The position numbers and the translations under genes are program-made. From Blepharisma stoltei (lineage: Eukaryota; Ciliophora; Heterotrichea; Heterotrichida; Blepharismidae), in contig CAJZBQ010000062.1 of the NCBI GenBank assembly GCA_914767885.1, positions 124,001-188,000 of the forward strand: a stretch of DNA of 64,000 bases. The letters run 5' to 3'. Below, in pieces: positions 1 through 11,323 of this stretch; the first letter of the stretch is position 1; each line of letters starts with the position of its first letter. A model generated the notes under the pieces. It saw nothing but the letters and a program-made list of their open reading frames with translations. It did not search any database and had not been told where the DNA came from.

Positions 1-351
1 TTTAGTTCTCTAATAGACATTGAGCTGCCTTCATCCCATTCCACAAATCACACATTTACGATTAATTTAGAAATCACTGGGGATTATGAATTTACGTATC
101 CTATTCATATGAGATATAATGACCCTACTTATGATGTTCCTTATAAAATGATTAAACTTCCTGGACCTCAAATAAAATATAAAGAAAATCAGATTTTTAC
201 AGTCAATGATGAATTTATGGCTGAAATCCCAGTTGGCTTGACGAAACATATTCCTATTGTAGTTATGGGTACTATTTTATTAGAGATTATTGCGGTATTC
301 TCTATAATTTTAGCAGCTAACAAATTTACTCATCATATTATCCCTAAGTAA
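1..351 (+). CDS. PIG-X-like GPI-anchor biosynthesis protein, C-terminal part
   Basis: Open in frame 1 from the window start to a TAA at 349-351, so the N-terminus lies outside the window. The visible 116 residues end in one hydrophobic segment (about residues 82-104, around IPIVVMGTILLEIIAVFSII) and a short polar tail, as in PIG-X/Pbn1, the ER-lumen-facing partner that stabilises the first GPI mannosyltransferase PIG-M. Upstream of the membrane segment the sequence runs YPIHMRYNDP, then IKLPGPQI, close to the PIG-X pattern of a luminal 'P-x-H-x-RY' followed by 'P-x-V'. The family assignment rests on these short motifs, the single C-terminal membrane anchor and the position of the end; another type I ER membrane protein is possible. 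Confidence 0.55.
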   Translation, partial: FSSLIDIELPSSHSTNHTFTINLEITGDYEFTYPIHMRYNDPTYDVPYKMIKLPGPQIKYKENQIFTVNDEFMAEIPVGLTKHIPIVVMGTILLEIIAVFSIILAANKFTHHIIPK

Positions 352-886
352 TTAAAACCCTAAATGCAGTTTAAATTAAAATCATAAATGCTATGCAATT
401 TTTTATCATTTCTTTACATAAAGCTATCCCAAAATAAAGATTGAAAATTCTAAATGTTAAACTTATCCGCTTCAAGGTTTTCACTTTACTAGGAAGCTTA
501 CTAACTGTTTGAGTTTCATTTCTTTAGTATAAAAGAATAAATTTTTATCTATTTCACAGTTTCCTGTTGTTTTAGCTTTAAAAATTTTTTGTTTTGAAGC
601 TTAAAATAATTATTTCATGTATAAAATTGCATGCTTACTTGGACTCATTCTTAATATACTAGTCATGGGTATGATTTAAACTTTTTAAAATAATTTATGA
701 TATAAAATAAATGGCTTTCTACAGTTATATTTCCATAATAGAAAATTCGAAATTATAGAACCATAAATGGCAAAATAAAATTGTGGCTTATAATAATAAA
801 TGAAATCTTCTTGCAAGAGAAGCCACCTTCTCATAGATGCTGGTTGATAATTCATTAATCTGCATTTATGAATCCCAGTTCATGTT
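352..886. other. AT-rich spacer, no gene seen
   Basis: About 535 bases between the PIG-X-like gene and the B-box-like frame. No conserved frame, RNA gene or MITE terminus is visible when TGA is read as Trp. Confidence 0.5.
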
Positions 887-1440
887 ATGAATAAAGGATC
901 TCATAGCCTTACTGAAATAGAACTCTGTACTTTGTGTCTAAAAAGCCCTCAAGAGCTTAAATGCATGGAATGCAATACTTGCATACGCCATAGTTGTCTT
1001 AAAGACCATTTTATGAGTGGACGAATGCAACAGAAAATTGTAGAATTGCAAGAAAATCAGCAATCAGAGCCCTAAGAATCAAGAGAAGAGGCAAAAGTTC
1101 TAGAGAGAAAAGAAGAAAGCAACACTGACGAAAAAAAAGAGCCTGAAATTATTGGTTCCATGCCATTTGATTAAGCAGATTTCCTAGTGATTCATTTCCT
1201 TGGTAAATTTGGTTAGAATTTTTTCTTAATGAGCATTTTCTCAGAAAAATCATCGGTCAAAATGTCTCACGAGGAAATAAACTTCAGCCAAGCATCCTAG
1301 AGAAAATGTCTCACAATCAAAAATACAGAAGAAAAATCATACACCCAAATTATTAAATCTCCAGCTCCTTCAGCAAATGGAAATTTTACGTATATCTTGT
1401 TCCAATTAGAAAAATTAACAAAAATATTAATTTATCAAGG
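887..1440 (+). pseudogene. B-box-like zinc protein with in-frame TAA/TAG codons
   Basis: Starts MNKGSHSLTEIELCTLCLKS and carries a Cys/His cluster (CTLC, then CMEC, CIRHSC and H) like a degenerate B-box or treble-clef zinc site. A TAA follows at residue 63, yet the same frame goes on with clearly protein-like, Glu/Lys/Ser-rich sequence (ESREEAKVLERKEESNTDEK; later GKFG, MSIFSEKSSVKMSHEE, KSPAPSANGNF). In this frame I count TAA, TAA, TAG, TAG and a later TAA, with no frameshift between them. Each is one C-to-T step from a Gln codon. Either this is a young pseudogene or germline-only copy, or TAA/TAG are read as Gln here. No known orthologue recognised. Confidence 0.45.
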
Positions 1441-1483
1441 TTAATCAATTAATAAAAGTATCTTCATGATCTTCATAGCCTAT

Positions 1484-1615
1484 TTAATTCTCATAATTTT
1501 GATAGTCTTCATAGCTTTCGAGGAGCTTGTTTTTCATTTCTATGGTCTTATTGTCTTTCTCCAAGTCTTCCAGCATCTGTCTCAGCTGCTCATCAGCGAA
1601 ATTACTAAAATCCAT
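1484..1615 (-). CDS. Small acidic coiled-coil ORF (43 aa)
   Basis: Begins MDFSNFADEQLRQMLEDLEK and continues as an acidic, helix-prone peptide to a TAA at 1484-1486. The start ATG abuts a MITE fragment (1616-1712), so an upstream exon could have been separated by the element, but nothing coding is visible beyond it. No family recognised. Confidence 0.35.
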   Translation of the reverse strand: MDFSNFADEQLRQMLEDLEKDNKTIEMKNKLLESYEDYQNYEN

Positions 1616-1712
1616 AATAATAAAATATTTATATATAAATTTTTTTAAAAAAAATAATACCCCTCCGTGAGCAAACAAAATTTTTTTGTTCGCTCACGGA
1701 GGGAAGGAATTT
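1616..1712 (-). mobile_element. Truncated copy of the hairpin-ended MITE
   Basis: Contains the palindromic terminus CCCTCCGTGAGCAAAC ... GTTCGCTCACGGAGGG and part of the T/A-rich interior. Interior before hairpin means it lies in inverted orientation. Most of the element is missing. Confidence 0.7.
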
Positions 1713-2271
1713 AGGAAGTTTACTAATTGTTTATCAGACCAATTCTCTATATAGCATTAGTTTAAAGTCTTCGAGTTTTCATTAAAGTTCTCTTTTTATC
1801 AAGAGTATTTTAGGCTTTCCAATTTAGGCAGACGAAATTTCATCTATATTATAAATCATTTTTAGAAGTATTTTGGATTCTAATGCATTTTAATACCGGT
1901 CATAAATAACTCATTTAGTCCAAATTATTTTATTAAAACAATTAAGAACTAAGACATGCAGTAAACCTCCTTCGCCAATCTTGTATATTTAATAAAAAAA
2001 TCTGTAGAAAGCTTCAGCTTTTCTAATAAATATGCTATGAAGCTAATATTTTAGATCTTTCATTCTTGATGCATAAATTTAACAGCTGTTTTTAAATAAT
2101 TTCATCAGTTCAATTTTAAATTGCATTTGCGTTACAATTTAAATCTAACAAAAGCTTCAGATCTTTATAAAACCAATTATTTTCTAGAGTTTATAATCAA
2201 AATATTAAAAAAATAACTTTTTCGGCCAAAATTAAGCTATATCTGTATCTAACCCATCATATTTATAAATA
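1713..2271. other. AT-rich spacer upstream of copine
   Basis: No conserved reading frame found on either strand with TGA read as Trp; no RNA gene or complete mobile element seen. Confidence 0.45.
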
Positions 2272-4373
2272 ATGTCCTTCTCCAAAAGAACCCGAATTTC
2301 TCGCCATATAACGCAAATTGAGCTGTTTATCAGCTGCCAAAATCTAAAAGATCTTCATACCTTTGGGCATTCTAACCCTCTCGTTGAAGTCTACATAAAG
2401 CACAACCACCAAGAAGAATGAGTAAAACTGGGTCAAACTGAAATGATAGAGGCTACCCAAAATCCAGATTTTTTAACAAGCTTTAAAATGAGTTTTACCT
2501 TTGAAGAACAAGTGTTTTTTTATGCTTTTTTTCCTTATATAGCCCATGCAGAATACATATAATTTTCTTATAAATAAGCATTGATTTAATTAAAGTAATT
2601 CCTAATACGATTTAAAGCTTATGACATCCATCATTCTCGTCATGGACAAGCAGAAATTCATTATAATGATTATATAGGAGAAATTGAATGCAATTTAGGC
2701 CAAATAGTAGGAAATGTCAACAAAGAAATAAAAAGAAACATAAAAAATCATCAACATGATGAGTATAGAGGAAGTATTATGATAAGAGTAGAAGAAGTTA
2801 AAGAAAATAATGACAGGGTTTTTATTCAGTTTGAGTCAGAAAATTTGGAAAATGTTTCAAGCTTTTTTGGGCATTTGACACCTTTTTTCTATCTTGGGCA
2901 ATATATGGATAACGGGGAAATCCAAAGATTTTATATGTCTGAGGTCAGAACTGGAAATGGGACATGGAAAATTGTCAATAAAACTATCCATGAATACTGT
3001 AACGGCGATTTAAACAGAAATATTTTACTAGAAGTCTATGATCACCACCGAGGAGGTGACCATAAATTAATAGGAGTCGCCCATTTTACATTACAAGGCA
3101 TTTTATCAGGCCTTACCAGCGATTTAAACTTACTAAATCCGCATGACAAAAGTAAGCATTCTCAAGGAAAATTTCTAATAGGCAACGTCAGAAGGGCCAA
3201 AATTCCAAGTTTTCTTGACTATTTATCAGGAGGGCTCGAAATTACTGTAAATTTTGCTATTGATTTTACAAGCTCAAATGGAGACCCTTCAAGCCCTGAA
3301 TCTTTGCATTATCTCGACCCCCGCGGGCACAATCACTATGAGTCCGCCATTTTTGCTATCTCAGAATTCCTATTAAATTACAATAACAGTAAATCAATCC
3401 CTGTATATGGCTTTGGTGCCGAAATAGAAGGGTCACTAAATCAATGTTTTCCCTTAACTTTTGACGCTGGAAATCCTACAGCAAATGGTGTAGAAGAACT
3501 TTTAAATTCTTATAGAAACGCTCTATACCAAGTATCACTCAGTGGGCCGACATATTTTAGCCCTATTATAAGAGAAGTTGTAATAGAGGCTGAGAGGATC
3601 CATGAGTCCCAGCTGTGCCAAAGGTATGATTTATTGGTCATTTTGACTGATGGGGATCCTAATGATATGCAAGATACAATTGATTGGATTGTAAGAGGAT
3701 CGTATGCCCCTTTATCAATTGTTATTGTAGGGATTGGGAGTGATTATTTTGAAAATGTAGAGGTTCTAGGAGCAGATGATAAGCAGCCGCTAATAGATAG
3801 TGATGGGAGACAGGAGGAAAGAGATATAGTGGAGTTTATTCATTATAGAGAAGTTGACCATTCTCCTACAGCACTTTGTCAGGCAATTCTTACTCCTCCC
3901 TCAGCACGAGAATAAAACTATTGAAAAAATCCTTTGGTAAAAATCAATCCGTGAGCGAAAAAAAATTTATGAAAAAATATTTTTTGTATAAGTGATAATT
4001 ATTGAAATCTCAAGCAAATTCTGTTTAGTTTTTAAACAATTTGCATTTTAAAACATAAAATTTTACAAATTAAATTAATATTTGCTTTAAAATTATTTCA
4101 AATAGGGAATTTTTTAAATTTTGAAAAAATATTTACTATAAAATTTAAATATAATTTTTGTTAAAAACAATTAATGAGCGGACAAAATTTTTTGGTTCTG
4201 CCACTGAAGGGGGAGTTAGTAAATTGCCTAATGAAATTGTAGCTTTCTTTCATAAGAGAGGAATATTTCCTAATGTCGAGAATAATAGTGCGAGAAATAA
4301 AGAGAAAAGCGAATCTCCTCAAGAAGCCCATCACCACCATCATAGAAATCATCAATATAAAGTTGATAAATAA
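2272..4373 (+). CDS. Copine (C2A-C2B-vWA, Ca2+-dependent membrane-binding protein)
   Basis: Copines bind acidic phospholipids through two C2 domains when Ca2+ rises and present cargo through a C-terminal vWA domain. Start MSFSKRTRISRHITQIELFI; the first C2 domain follows at once (SCQNLKDLHTFGHSNPLVEVY, then EEWVKLGQTE, whose W is TGA). A second C2 precedes the vWA domain (MIDAS-type FTSSNGDPS, later VYGFGAEI, YDLLVILTDGDPNDM). The final segment LPNEIVAFFHKRGIFPN is the conserved copine C-terminus and is reached only after removal of the insert at 3891-4216; a His-rich tail (AHHHHHRNHQ) and TAA end the gene. A 66-bp insert at 2540-2605 interrupts the first C2 domain. About 570 residues once both inserts are removed. 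Confidence 0.9.
2540..2605. other. Short IES in copine (66 bp)
   Basis: TA-bounded insert in the first C2 domain. It is in frame but contains TAA codons and has no counterpart in copines. Removal joins FFYAFFPYI to RFKAYDIHHS in matching codon phase. Confidence 0.7.
3891..4216. mobile_element. MITE-type IES in copine (326 bp)
   Basis: Begins TACTCCTCCCT, carries CCGTGAGCG internally and the family interior (AGTGATAATTATTGAAATCTC), ends GGGGGAG before TTA. TA to TA excision joins QAIL to SKLPNEIVAFF. The family termini are worn, so this is an old copy. Confidence 0.85.
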
Positions 4374-4642
4374 AGTGAGATTTATCATTTGCATTTTCCA
4401 TTTTTAATATAGTTGTTTTGGTCTGAATACTCTAAAATATTTAACATTTTAAGACTATCTTTATTTTATTTTTTCGTAGAGGTATACGAAACTCAAAAGA
4501 TATGCAAATCTCAGTAATTTTTCAAAAAAAAGAGATTAATCGACAATTTAAACCCATTATCTTTTTTAATCATTAAATGCCGCCCATTATTATATTTATT
4601 TTACTATGCTTTAAAGAAAGAATCTATTATTTTTTGCTTCTA

Positions 4643-7600
4643 TTAGCTTTTCGCAAATTCCAAATTATGCTCAATGATGCGCACAATAGAAGGTATAACA
4701 GCTTCTGCCAAATCAGTCATTTTATCTAAAGATATCATTTCCATATTTTCTCCATACTCTTCTTTAAAAAGAGCTCCTGTTTTGTTTAAAATCTCGCTGA
4801 GTTTCACTAGTTTTACTATTGCTCCTTGAGATTTAATGCCTTTCAATAAAGACCTTCAATTATGTCCACAAGGACAGCCTTCAGGATATTTTGTATTTAT
4901 ATGAAAGTCTCTGCCTTGGGGACAATCATCTCCTATTATAAAGTAAATTTTAGATGCTTCAGGTCTTCACTGGAGACGGTACGCATTATAAATCCCATCA
5001 ATCATTGCTTCCCCTAATTCTGGGCCTCCTCCACTAGCTATAAGTCTATTTAAAAACTGAACTGAATCTTCTTGATCGAAATTATTCAGTTTTCCGGAAG
5101 GTGGATATATAGTTACTGGATTCATAGGATCAAGCCCACCACTTTCTCCATGATCAGTATACCCAACAATTGCAAATTTTGTTGAAACGCTTCTTGACAT
5201 GCGTTGGCTTATCACAGATTTAATAATTCTTTTGACTTCTGGAAATATATCGCTCATTGATCCAGTACGATCCAGCACAAAGCATATATCATAATCAAAC
5301 GGCACATAATGGCGGCAGGGAAAATTATGATCTGCATACTTATCTGAAAAAGAATGGTATATTTTGTTTTCACAATAAACTATGTCTTTATGCTCAGCGT
5401 TACCGCAAATTGCATTGCATTTACTGAATGATTGCTGAGCTTTAGGATTTTTAGCTTCTATTGGAGGCTGCCAATTATGGTGTTGCCAGTATGTACTGCA
5501 TTCAAGAAGATCATATTCGACGTGCGTGTCTGGGTAGTATATGTCCTTTGAATGGACTGCTAAGCCATTCTTAGTTTTTTCATAGCATCTTTTACCTCCT
5601 GGACACTTTAAAGGATGTGAATGGCCTCTGCCTTTTCTTTGGCAGCTTATATCGCAGAATTCAGGATAAGCAATTTCTCCTGCTTTGAATTTTCTTGTGG
5701 CTTTTTGCGATGGTCCTTCGGTCAAATCTTCGTACTCAAAAGTCTCAGCTTTGGAGAGATAAATGCATTTTTCCTTATTTCTGTGAGTTGGAGTTGAATG
5801 CAAGCCTTCATGTCCAACCTCCTTATTGCAATAAGCATCACAGTCTGGGCATTTTTCTTGACATTTGTGTTTTTTGCAATCATGAGCTCCTGTATGAGAA
5901 GTTTTAAATTTAGGAATCGGAATTGCACAAGCACAAGTTTTGAAGCATTGAGAAGTATAAAGATAAGTGAATCTATTATACTCATTATCAAAAAATCTAG
6001 TGCTTTTTTTAATTTCAACTTCACAATTATTTCTTTCGCATTTTTTACCACATACATGCTCATTATTGCAGATGTGAACTTGCTTGCGGGATTGGCCTTC
6101 TTGAGGGAATTCAATCTCTTTACCAACTTGATTTACAAATTTAATAAAAAATAAAATATATTTTATTAAGTTTGCTAAGATTAATTTTTACCACAAAAGA
6201 TATTCTTTGATGGTATTTTTCTAGAATTTTCGGTAAGTGAATGAAAATGGTTTTTACTTGCACAAGTCATTCCACACTCTGGAAATTCACACCGAATTGG
6301 GCAGTTTTCCTGTCCACAATTGTGAGCTTATGAGGTTTTAAGCAATCTATCTCACATTTTCTCCCACAATAAGCATACATCTCGCAATTTTTCCCGCATG
6401 GGTGCTTTAATTTCCCGCATTTGTGCTCTCCAAGATGATTACGGCTTTCTATACATTTTTCTTTACAAATCTCAAACAATCTGCATTTATGCATGCATGG
6501 ATTTTTTTTCTCTTTGCATTTATGATCTCCGTTATGGCCAGCATCGTATGCACAAAGTTTTGAAATTTCCCATACTTTACAATCAAATGGGCATTTATGG
6601 TCAGTTGAGCAGTCACATTGACTTTTATGATTTAAATTCTTTATACAGAATCTTTCACATTGACTGCATTTTCTCCTGCATTTATAATGCTGACTTACTA
6701 TTTTGTCGATATCTCTTTTTATTGCAACAATTTCGCTATTAGTGGATTGCATTAATTCTGTTGACTGAGGCAGACTTTCATAAATATAATTTAACATTTC
6801 TTTTCTTCAGACATCGAAATAGCTTTTAATAAGTACGTCAATGCACGAATACCAGTCATTATGGTAAAACTTTCTCTCTTCCTTGGAAGTTATCTTCTTA
6901 AGAATTTTTATGAATGGTTTTAAAGGCTCTTTAGTATTAAGGGTAATTGAGTTTATTCGGATGCAAATTTCTATCTCCCTGCCTAAAAATACTAATCTAC
7001 AATCTAGCAGAACTTCTGATTTTAAGACGTGGTTTGAATTAGCTGGATCATTGATTATTTCTTTAAAATGGTTTTTCAAAGCTTCAATTGAGATCTGAGA
7101 TGCTCTTTCATCAACACTGGCACAGTCATCTGCATAAATTTGTGCAAGAACTATCTTCATAGTCATTAGCAAATCTTTTCCAGACTTTCAGAGAATAGGT
7201 ACATTTTGTATGTATTCTAGTTTACTATCCTCAACTACAGAATCAAATTTTTTGTTTTCATAATTATGGTAGCAAGAGAAGGTAAACCCTCAGCTGAATA
7301 ATTTAAATAAAATATCAGCTTCACCTAAGCTTATCAAGTGACCTATATAACTTTGAAGCCCCTCTATTAGGATTTCTTTATCCTGATTTTCTCCTGCATC
7401 TCTAAGAGCTACTTCGAGTCTGCCTTTAAAGAGACTAGACCCTCTGAGCCTATCTATCCCAAGGGACAATTTATCAAAAAGGCATTCGAGATTTTTATCA
7501 AATTCCAAATCTTGATTCAAAATAGTAACATCAGCAATGGCTGATAAAAATAAGAAAAGCTTAATTTCTTCTTGAACTGTCCTTTCTGCTGAAAAAAAGC

Positions 7601-10600
7601 CTTCAGAATCAATAATGAGAAATAAGTTCCCACCGAGAGTGGCTAAAGATAGCCATATGCCGTCAGTGCAACGGTGCGCGGCTACATCAAATCTTGTCCC
7701 AAAAATTCTATAGGGTTTTCCCCTAGATAGCCCTGTAAGGGCTGTGGATTCTGGGGCGAAATCTTTCAGTTGGTCGAACTAACTCACTTGTTGGCTATTC
7801 CGCCCATAATCAAAAGCCCTTGCAGGGCTATCTAAGGGAAACCCCTATATTAATCAGGTAGCTTTTTCCAGAGTTTTGCTTTCCTATAATTGTTATAACT
7901 CTCAGATTACTAGCTGAAGAGATCAGATTTTCTAAATGCCCCAATTTTATGTAATTTACGAAAGTCCCAATAAAACTGTTCCCGCTATCCAGCTCTTCAA
8001 TTAAATTTTCAGTATTATTTAATCCATTTTGTAGAGGCATTAAATTTCCTTCTTGAATAGACGCCAAGTGCAGAGGCTGCCTTGTTAATATAATTCAACT
8101 TAAATCCGTTTTTGAGATTTGCAGCCTGTTACTGATGCCTTCAAGTTTTTGATAATTCCCAGGATAAATCACCCCTTGATAACTTAATGACTCTTTTATA
8201 GTTGCTATAGATCTTATATATTGGTCTACTTCTAAGTTATTTTGATCATAGTAAATAAAAAAATCCTTTCTGCTATCCTCATTGTTGACTAAATTAACTG
8301 TTTTCCCAAACTTCGCTAATGAATAATGGACAACATCAATAATTGGATATTCAGGGATATCTTTGGGCTTTGCAATCGCCTGACCTAACTCAATGGACTT
8401 TCTTTCGCCTAAAATTTTATGCGCCTCAAATCTTACCTCTAAATCAAAAGTAATGACAGTATTAAACATTTTATTAGTAAGGCACTTAAAGCCAGCAGAT
8501 ATCGAGTTTATCCGAATTCTTTTCAAAAAATTAAAATTGATATCATAAAGTTCTATATCCATTTTCGTCTTTAATAAATATATAGTTTCGTCATCTGAAC
8601 ATTTTATTTCTAGAAAACGCTCGCCAGATTGAGACTTGATGAAATCAACACTGTGGTTTGCTTGCATGACCTTAACAGGATGAAGCAATTTGTCATAGCT
8701 AAGCAGTTCCATGTAAAATAAACGCCCAACTTCGTTAAGTAAAAATACTCTAGGCGTTTTAGGTAAAATGCAAGCTGATACAACTTCTTTCACATGCATA
8801 TACACTTTTAGTTCAGTTCCTTTAGTTATATATTTCTTCTGCTGAATAGCTCCAAAATATGCTTTTTTAATGCTATTTTGGAAGGCTACAAATATATTTG
8901 GGGTAGAACCTGAGGCAATAAGTAAATCGTTTTCCATCACAGATACCATGCTGATCTCGGAAGCATAATTTTGAGTAGGGTTAAATTGAACTATCTGAGT
9001 TTGAAAGTTGTTGCTAAGTAAAAGATAAGCCATATCTTCAGAAAACGAAATAATTTCCATATTTATAAAATCTTCCTCAGCCATGTACTTATTTTCAATA
9101 CCTGTGGACTCTATACATATTTCTGTTTCAGTCTGGATTATTTTTAAAGTTTCAAAACTATAAATATATTTCTTTTTCGAGTCAATTGAATTATGAATAA
9201 TTATTCTTGATTTAGTAAGTACATCATTTGTTAACCTTGTTGTAAGCTGTAGATATCAGGACTCAAGATCTTTATTTCAGTTGTTTATAAATTGAAGAGA
9301 TATCTTTGAAGAGTCTTTTTTAGGATCAAAGCATTCTCTGATGCACTTTTTAAGCTCTTTTGATTTAGATTTAAGGCTTTTAAAATCAAATTTCTTTAAT
9401 GCTTGATTGAGGTTTTTTAACTTCATATTAAACCTTGATAAAGAAGCCCTTTCTATTTTATATTTGCGTTTAAACTTGGAATTTAATTCATCCGCAAGCT
9501 GTTTGAATTTATTGTCAGCTATTTCTGTAATCATATCAAGGACTTCTCTATATAAATTTTTTATAGAAGCGCATACACCATCTGCATCATTTAAAGACCT
9601 CTCGCATGTATTTTTAAATGTCAAAAAGCAGCTTGCATCATCTATCGATTCTATAAAGGAATAGAGCCCATTGGATTCTATTGTATTACTTATTATTTTG
9701 AACAATTTTTGAATTGCCTCACTCCTCCATCGTGAGCGAAAAAATTTCTTTTAACTGACAGAAAACGGAGGCTGGGTTTTTTACCCAAAAACTTGGGACT
9801 TTTCCAATTATTTTGTTCACTCACAATGGGGGAGTCATCAATTTTTTTCGTTTCAGTGTTTTTGTCTTGAAAAACTTTTTTTATTCTAAAAATGTGAAAA
9901 TTTGTTAGGAAAATAGATGATTCGTCTCTATTATTTATTTTCTCAATAACTCTAACAACAGCGTCTTCTGTATCGGAAACCTCGACATTTTCTCCTTCAG
10001 GCTTGATATTCACTCCTTCGCAAAGCTCTAAACTATGATTCTGCTCTCCTTCTATTTTTGGAGGATATCGGCTTCTCAATGCTTCCTGAGACGGGCAGCA
10101 TATGACAGCCCCGCAAATATCAAAAAGTAGCCTTACAAAAATTAATTCTTTTGATTCTTGTGGATATGGCTTATTTATATAGATATTTGGATCTCTGCAT
10201 TTAAAGTATAAGCCCAACCTTCCCGAATCTTTATTGTAAAAGAAAACAATCCCCTCTTTAAGCGTTGAAATATCTTTATTGAGCCTACTTGCACTCAAAT
10301 AGCTGCTGAGAAGCTCTAAACACTTATCCTCGCAGCCATAAACTCCAATAACTTCATTTTGCAAACTTAAGACATTTGCCAATTTTTCATAGCAACTGAT
10401 ATTTATTTGCCATTTATTAATAGTAAAATTTTGGATGTTATCAGCAATACTTTCAAATAATACTCCTTGTATAATATTTCGGTCATTACTGACATAGCAT
10501 TCGAGGTTATGTTCTTCGTAACTCTCGCTCACCTTGAGCAAGTCAAAATATTTGTTATCATCAATGCTTTCAGATGATACTTGGATAATATTTCGGTCAT

Positions 10601-10934
10601 TACTGACACAATGATTTCCTGGAATCCAGGGTTTGGGTTTATATAAAGAACCAATGATTTCATTGCTTAATGTTCCCCTGCCTGTATCACACTCAATTTT
10701 TTTTTCTTCGTAAGAATTTTCTTTCAGGCAACTGAGACATAGAATTGTTCTATTTTCTGAGACTCTGAACTTTTTCAAAGGACTCTTGCACCTGTCGCAT
10801 AATATATAAGTCACATCATGATATGAATCGATGCTAACATGAATATCAGTGCATTTTAAACAAAGCCTTGTTTTATCGGCTTTGCACCAATAAATGCATG
10901 GATTCTCACGGCACAGTGCACAAAAAAGTTCCAT
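4643..10934 (-). CDS. Giant B-box / GB1-type GTPase / Cys-His repeat / vWA protein
   Basis: One gene of roughly 1,980 codons, continuous when TGA is Trp and three inserts are removed. Order from the N-terminus: two zinc sites (CALCRENPCIYWCKADKTR, then CDRC and CLSC); coiled coil (9277-9705); a beta-rich propeller-like stretch (8095-9084); a GTPase with P-loop GKQNSGKSYL and switch LIIDSEGFF after RCTDGIWLS, resembling guanylate-binding/atlastin G domains; long Cys/His-rich repeats (CGRKCEIDC, CPDCDAYC, HNCGQENCP); and a C-terminal vWA domain with a MIDAS (FVLDRTGSM). TGA-Trp junctions include ISLQFINN-W-NKDLES and KTDLS-W-IILTRQ. A single-base frame change near 6330 (PHK to AHNCGQ) looks like an indel. 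A large-GTPase scaffold coupled to a vWA adhesion or metal-site domain is likely; its pathway is unknown. Confidence 0.8.
6142..6233. other. Short IES in the giant gene (about 80-92 bp)
   Basis: Separates the Cys/His block ending KNHFHSL from KFVNQVGKEIEF. The left TA is either 6222-6223 or 6234-6235; both give the same phase with the right TA at 6142-6143. Confidence 0.6.
7709..7847. mobile_element. 139-bp TIR element (second small family) in the GTPase domain
   Basis: Near-perfect terminal inverted repeats of about 35 bp (TATAGGGGTTTCCCTTAGAT / TATAGGGTTTTCCCCTAGAT, continuing as AGCCCTGYAAGGGCT). It differs from the CCTCCGTGAG family and is much richer in G+C than its surroundings. TA to TA removal joins SYLIN to RIFGTRFDVA inside the G domain. 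Confidence 0.85.
9719..9834. mobile_element. 116-bp MITE derivative bounded by TGA, not TA
   Basis: Both ends keep family termini (CTCCTCCATCGTGAGCGAA and CACTCACAATGGGGGAG) but the interior is deleted. The flanking dinucleotide is not TA: on the gene strand both junctions read TGA. Excision between them joins KKID to EAIQKLFKII in phase; read through, the element is open and would add a Trp/Lys/Phe-rich peptide. Confidence 0.7.
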
Positions 10935-10970
10935 ATAATTATTATTAACTCAAATAAAAATTTAGATATG

Positions 10971-11205
10971 CACTATTTTTAATTCTTTCTACAATTTTTC
11001 TTATTAAATTACTATTAAAATTTGAACAAAAAAGAAGATTGGATAATATCAACTATTTTTAATTCTTCTATAATTTTTACTATTAAATTGCCTGTAAAAT
11101 TTGAACAAAGAGATTGGATAAATCCACTATTTTTAATTCTTTCTATAATTTTTATTATTTAATTGCTATTAAAATTTGAACAAAAAAGAAGATAGGATAA
11201 TTATT
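10971..11205. repeat. Three tandem copies of a 75-80 bp AT-rich unit
   Basis: Units start at about 10971, 11051 and 11127 with ACTATTTTTAATTCTTTCTA and end TTTGAACAAAAAAGAAGAT. They differ by small indels and substitutions. They lie directly upstream of the giant gene's start, so a promoter or germline-limited role is equally possible. Confidence 0.8.
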
Positions 11206-11323
11206 TGGAACTTTTATATAAAAATAAATATATTTAGCAATTATACAGGCATTAATTCATTGTAAAATTGATTTCATTCAAATAATTGTATAGCATATAT
11301 AATAAGCTAATTAATAAAATATC

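Noticed and set aside
355..375. Telomere-like CCCTAAA
   Set aside because: A single unit only, inside AT-rich spacer.
5722..6126. 134-codon frame on the minus strand
   Set aside because: Overlaps the Cys/His-rich frame of the giant gene; the latter keeps zinc motifs and continuity.
9277..9705. Separate coiled-coil gene
   Set aside because: It continues without a stop into the next segment when TGA is Trp (INN-W-NKDLES), so it is part of the giant gene.
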